This document shows, piece by piece, positions 61,027 to 64,000 of a stretch of 64,000 nt of DNA. Numbering within the stretch: the stretch's first letter is position 1; each line of letters begins with the position of its first letter. The DNA is from Planctomycetota bacterium (GTDB taxonomy: Bacteria > Planctomycetota > Planctomycetia > Pirellulales > Lacipirellulaceae). The stretch lies in NCBI GenBank assembly GCA_029259945.1, contig JAJDEF010000037.1, forward strand, positions 58,169 through 122,168. The letters are read 5' to 3'. The position numbers and the translations under genes are program-made. The notes under the pieces are model-generated. The model did not search any database. It was not told the origin of the DNA and was given only the letters and a program-made list of their open reading frames with translations.

Positions 61027-61392
61027 CTACTTCGCAGGACAGACGTCGATGTTGTTCGTCAGATGTTCGTACTCAAGAACACCCATCGCTGCGTGTTGCG
61101 CGATTTGTTTGGTGTAGTACGTGCTACACTGGCCAACGAGAACCACCGCATTGCCGGTGGCATAGACCGCCAACTGGCGAATACGGCAGGGGAGACGCGC
61201 TTCGATTCGAGCGAGAATACAAGCAGCAAGTTGCTCGTCATCGGCGTCGATTTCGGGCAAGTCGGGCTCAGCCGAAAAAATGCTGGTAGGCGAAGAGCGG
61301 GCAATCGCGAAAGAGGATCCTGGCGGCAGCGCTTGCAAGCGGTCGTCCGGGCTCGCGATCGGCTTCTGGCGAACAGAATAGATCATCTTCAA
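61027..61392 (-). CDS. BON-domain-like small protein
   Basis: ARIEARLPCRIRQLAVYATGNAVVLVGQCSTYYTKQIAQHAAMGVLEYEHLTNNIDV pattern resembles a BON domain. Confidence 0.6.
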   Translation of the reverse strand: MKMIYSVRQKPIASPDDRLQALPPGSSFAIARSSPTSIFSAEPDLPEIDADDEQLAACILARIEARLPCRIRQLAVYATGNAVVLVGQCSTYYTKQIAQHAAMGVLEYEHLTNNIDVCPAK

Positions 61393-61651
61393 CCCTCCAT
61401 GAACGCGATGCCGAAATGGCCTTCAGCACCGACATCGGTCAATCTATCCCCGTTGGCATCACCGGGTCAACCTGAACAAGCCACTATGCAGAAAAAGTAT
61501 CCACGAAAGGAAAAGAACCCAAATGAGGGGACAGCATTGCATGCTGAAGAGGGGCTATTGTGTACTTGATTATGAAACAGCGTTATTCCAGCGGTTTCCC
61601 CCGGAAATCCGTGCAAACGAAACGTACTCTGTCTGTCCGACACGCACCAAG

Positions 61652-62311
61652 CTAGCTAATCTTGCCAGTCTCGATAAGCTTTTGCACCACCAGTTCGGCT
61701 AATTCGTCTGGCGCAATATCGTTGGCGTCGAGTATTAGCTCAGCATGCTCTGGCGCTTCGTAGGGCGAACTGATCCCCGTAAAATCAGAAATCTCACCAT
61801 TGCGGGCCTTTTTATAGAGGCCTTTGGGGTCGCGAGATTCGCAAACTTCCAGCGAGGCATCGACAAACACCTCGATAAAATCACCCTCTGCCATGCTCGC
61901 CCGAACCGAGTCGCGATCGGCCCGATAGGGGCTGACAAACGCGGTAAGTGTGACCAGCCCAGCGTCGCACAGCAGATTGGCAACAGCCCCAACGCGGCGA
62001 ATGTTCTCTTCTCGATCTTGTTGCGAAAAACCAAGGCCGAAACGCTGGCCAAACGCTTCGTCATAGCGTTCCGCTAGCATCTGCGGCGTGGCACTCAGAC
62101 TATGGCGGACGTTGTCGCCGTCAAGAAGGTAGCTACGCACTCCCCGTTCATAGAGTTTTTTGTCAACCAGATTGGCCACGGTACTTTTGCCACAGCCGCT
62201 CAGTCCAGTGAACCAAACCACACAGCCCCGGTGGCTATTGAGCTTCTCGCGGTCGGCATGGCTGACGGCATGTTGGTGCCAGACGACAATCGGGTCATTA
62301 GGATCAGACAT
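61652..62311 (-). CDS. cysC: Adenylylsulfate kinase
   Basis: [88 protein letters not shown]. Confidence 0.96.
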   Translation of the reverse strand: MSDPNDPIVVWHQHAVSHADREKLNSHRGCVVWFTGLSGCGKSTVANLVDKKLYERGVRSYLLDGDNVRHSLSATPQMLAERYDEAFGQRFGLGFSQQDREENIRRVGAVANLLCDAGLVTLTAFVSPYRADRDSVRASMAEGDFIEVFVDASLEVCESRDPKGLYKKARNGEISDFTGISSPYEAPEHAELILDANDIAPDELAELVVQKLIETGKIS

Positions 62312-62344
62312 AATCGGTTTGCTCGAAAGATGTTAGGAGATCAG

Positions 62345-63433
62345 TTAATCCACGATACCGGCGAGTTCGCAGAGATTGGCTGAGAGGACCGGTTGCGGGC
62401 AGCTCCAGACGAGGAAGAACAAGGCTTCTCGACACCAACGGCCTGCGGGATGGCCAAGAACGTAGCCAGTTCCTTTAGCGGCCGCGAGTGAGGCTTGCGC
62501 CGAGCGAAGAGCAAGGCTGTTGGCCCGTTGGCGTAGAGTTTCGCTAGAGCAATTGGGGGCACCCCGAACGACGTCGAAGAGCGTTTCGCTCACCTCTTGA
62601 TGCTCGTGACGAAGCGCGTGGAGCGGGGCTTCGAGGTCTGCTCGCTTTGCAGCTTCGGTAGCCAAGAACTGAATCGCGGCATCTGCCAAACCGAGGGCGA
62701 GGGTCGAGGTTTCGTAACCGCCAGGGCTGGAGGCCCCTTGGGACATGACATTTTCGACGGGGCCAGCAAGAACCCATTGGTCTTCGATCATGACCTGATC
62801 GAGCCGCAGCTCGCCGGTGGCACTCGCAGAAACGCCAACAAGCTGCGCAGGTTCAGGAATCGAAACTCCTGGTAATTCAGTAGGGAGAACAACAAGTAGC
62901 TGCTGTTCGGTCGCTTGGTCGCCATCCATCACAGTAGCACCAAGTACGACGTATTGAGCATAAGCCGCGCCGGTGACCCAGGGGCTAAATCCATCCAGAA
63001 CAAACCCGCCCTCGACACGTTCGGCTCGTAACACCGGGGTGGCCAAGTGGCGACGGCTGGTGGTGAGGTGCGAGATGCCCACGGTGGCGAACGACTTGCC
63101 CTGCACAAGATCGGGTAAGAGACGTTCTTTCAGACGTTGGTTGTCGCTGTTAGCGATGCGCCGGCAGGCGCCAGTGCGCTGGGTGATGATGAACGTCGTG
63201 GTCAGACATGCGCTGCTTAAGGCAAGATAACCGCGAACTACGGCTTCTTGATCCCAAGCTTGTCCGCCCCAGGCAGAATCGAGAAACCATTCATAAGCAC
63301 CGTAGTCAGCGCAAAGCTGCAACTGTTGAGCAGGCCAACCGCCGCTACGGTCAACCTCTTGAGCCAGTGCAGCAAGCTTGCCGCAAAGCTCATCCAGAGC
63401 AGGATCATCGGGCGAAGTAATCTTAGTAGACAT
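62345..63433 (-). CDS. Acyl-CoA dehydrogenase family protein
   Basis: RAERVEGGFVLDGFSPWVTGAAYAQYVVLGA, FATVGISHLTTSRRHL, LALGLADAAIQFLATEA. Confidence 0.85.
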   Translation of the reverse strand: MSTKITSPDDPALDELCGKLAALAQEVDRSGGWPAQQLQLCADYGAYEWFLDSAWGGQAWDQEAVVRGYLALSSACLTTTFIITQRTGACRRIANSDNQRLKERLLPDLVQGKSFATVGISHLTTSRRHLATPVLRAERVEGGFVLDGFSPWVTGAAYAQYVVLGATVMDGDQATEQQLLVVLPTELPGVSIPEPAQLVGVSASATGELRLDQVMIEDQWVLAGPVENVMSQGASSPGGYETSTLALGLADAAIQFLATEAAKRADLEAPLHALRHEHQEVSETLFDVVRGAPNCSSETLRQRANSLALRSAQASLAAAKGTGYVLGHPAGRWCREALFFLVWSCPQPVLSANLCELAGIVD

Positions 63434-63697
63434 GACTGGAAGGGCAAAAAGCGAGGAGTGTTTACCTTGAGTATAGCCAAGTTGAGGGGATGTGAAATGT
63501 ATGAGGCAGAGTTAGTAATTGGGCTACGCGCCCCAAGTTCTCTGAATGCAGCTGAGTTTAGAACCTGCCGGCCGATAAGCTAGCTTTGAGCTTGGTTGCG
63601 TGGCGATAGAGAATGGCATCTAAGCACATAAACTGTTTGTCTGGCAGGACTTGTGGCATGAGCCATGCCACAAGTCCCTCTCTAACTAAATAAGGTT

Positions 63698-64000
63698 TTA
63701 AGCCCAAAAGGGTAGGTAACTGCGGTATTTTGTGGAAAGCATGGAAGGATCAGCGAGTTTAATTTTTTCTGTGGCGATTGTATCTGCAATAACGCGAGAA
63801 ACCGATTCAGATTTCTTGCTGGGCAATTGGAACCTTTCGCGTAGTGTTTTGTTCGTCATCTTCTTGTTTGTTACGTATTTCAAGCAGCAATGTTGGTAAC
63901 ATGCCCTGATCCGGTCGTTGCGATCCATGTTTGAAAAATCAGTGTGCGCATATAGGACTGCGTAGGTGTGTAAACTTCCAGCACGGAAATCGGGTGCTGG
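63698..64000 (-). CDS. C-terminal part of an AlbA_2-type ATP-binding/transcriptional-regulator-like protein, cut by window edge
   Basis: Frame stays open to the window edge: PAPDFRAGSLHTYAVLYAHTDFSNMDRNDRIRACYQHCCLKYVTNKKMTNKTLRERFQLPSKKSESVSRVIADTIATEKIKLADPSMLSTKYRSYLPFWA, matching the winged-helix tail typical of this family. Confidence 0.7.
   Translation of the reverse strand, partial: PAPDFRAGSLHTYAVLYAHTDFSNMDRNDRIRACYQHCCLKYVTNKKMTNKTLRERFQLPSKKSESVSRVIADTIATEKIKLADPSMLSTKYRSYLPFWA

Overview
This is a gene-dense window of bacterial chromosome. Gene content and style point to a planctomycete of the Pirellulales type (inference: eukaryote-type UDP-sugar pyrophosphorylase, Lys/Ala-rich histone-H1-like tails, DUF1573 and multihaem c-type proteins, a short CC-rich S/T kinase region, many genes without a clear Shine-Dalgarno). 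Most of the window is housekeeping: metK, ispF, cysS, ruvC-ruvA...ruvB, rpmF-fabD-fabG-acpP-fabF, nusA-infB-rbfA, a YebC-family gene, proS, a YhaM-like nuclease, rnr, gcvT-gcvH-gcvPA-gcvPB-lipoate ligase, a GlcD/GlcF fusion, MATE, galE, an S/T kinase, recG, cysC and an acyl-CoA dehydrogenase. I saw no rRNA, no CRISPR array, no prophage and no tRNA that I could recognise. The unusual signals are mostly in the spacers and in small departures from expected protein architecture. They are: (i) a ~450-bp multi-hairpin intergenic element with repeated GGACAAAA/TTTTGTCC motifs, present twice (about 14.42-14.87 kb and 60.52-61.02 kb); (ii) a ~93-bp conserved element with imperfect terminal inverted repeats, present twice (8.63 and 30.18 kb) and upstream of a gene in the same relative orientation both times; (iii) a ketosynthase paralogue whose catalytic Cys and second His read as Glu and Asn; (iv) an in-frame palindromic insertion inside gcvPB; (v) a RAYT-like Y1 transposase gene flanked by 15-bp direct repeats and next to a REP-like hairpin; (vi) a tandem duplication of the CysRS C-terminal segment; (vii) an HhH-GPD-like protein with an H1-like tail; (viii) a 38-aa hydrophobic microprotein ORF. 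No database search or folding was run; identities come from motif recognition.
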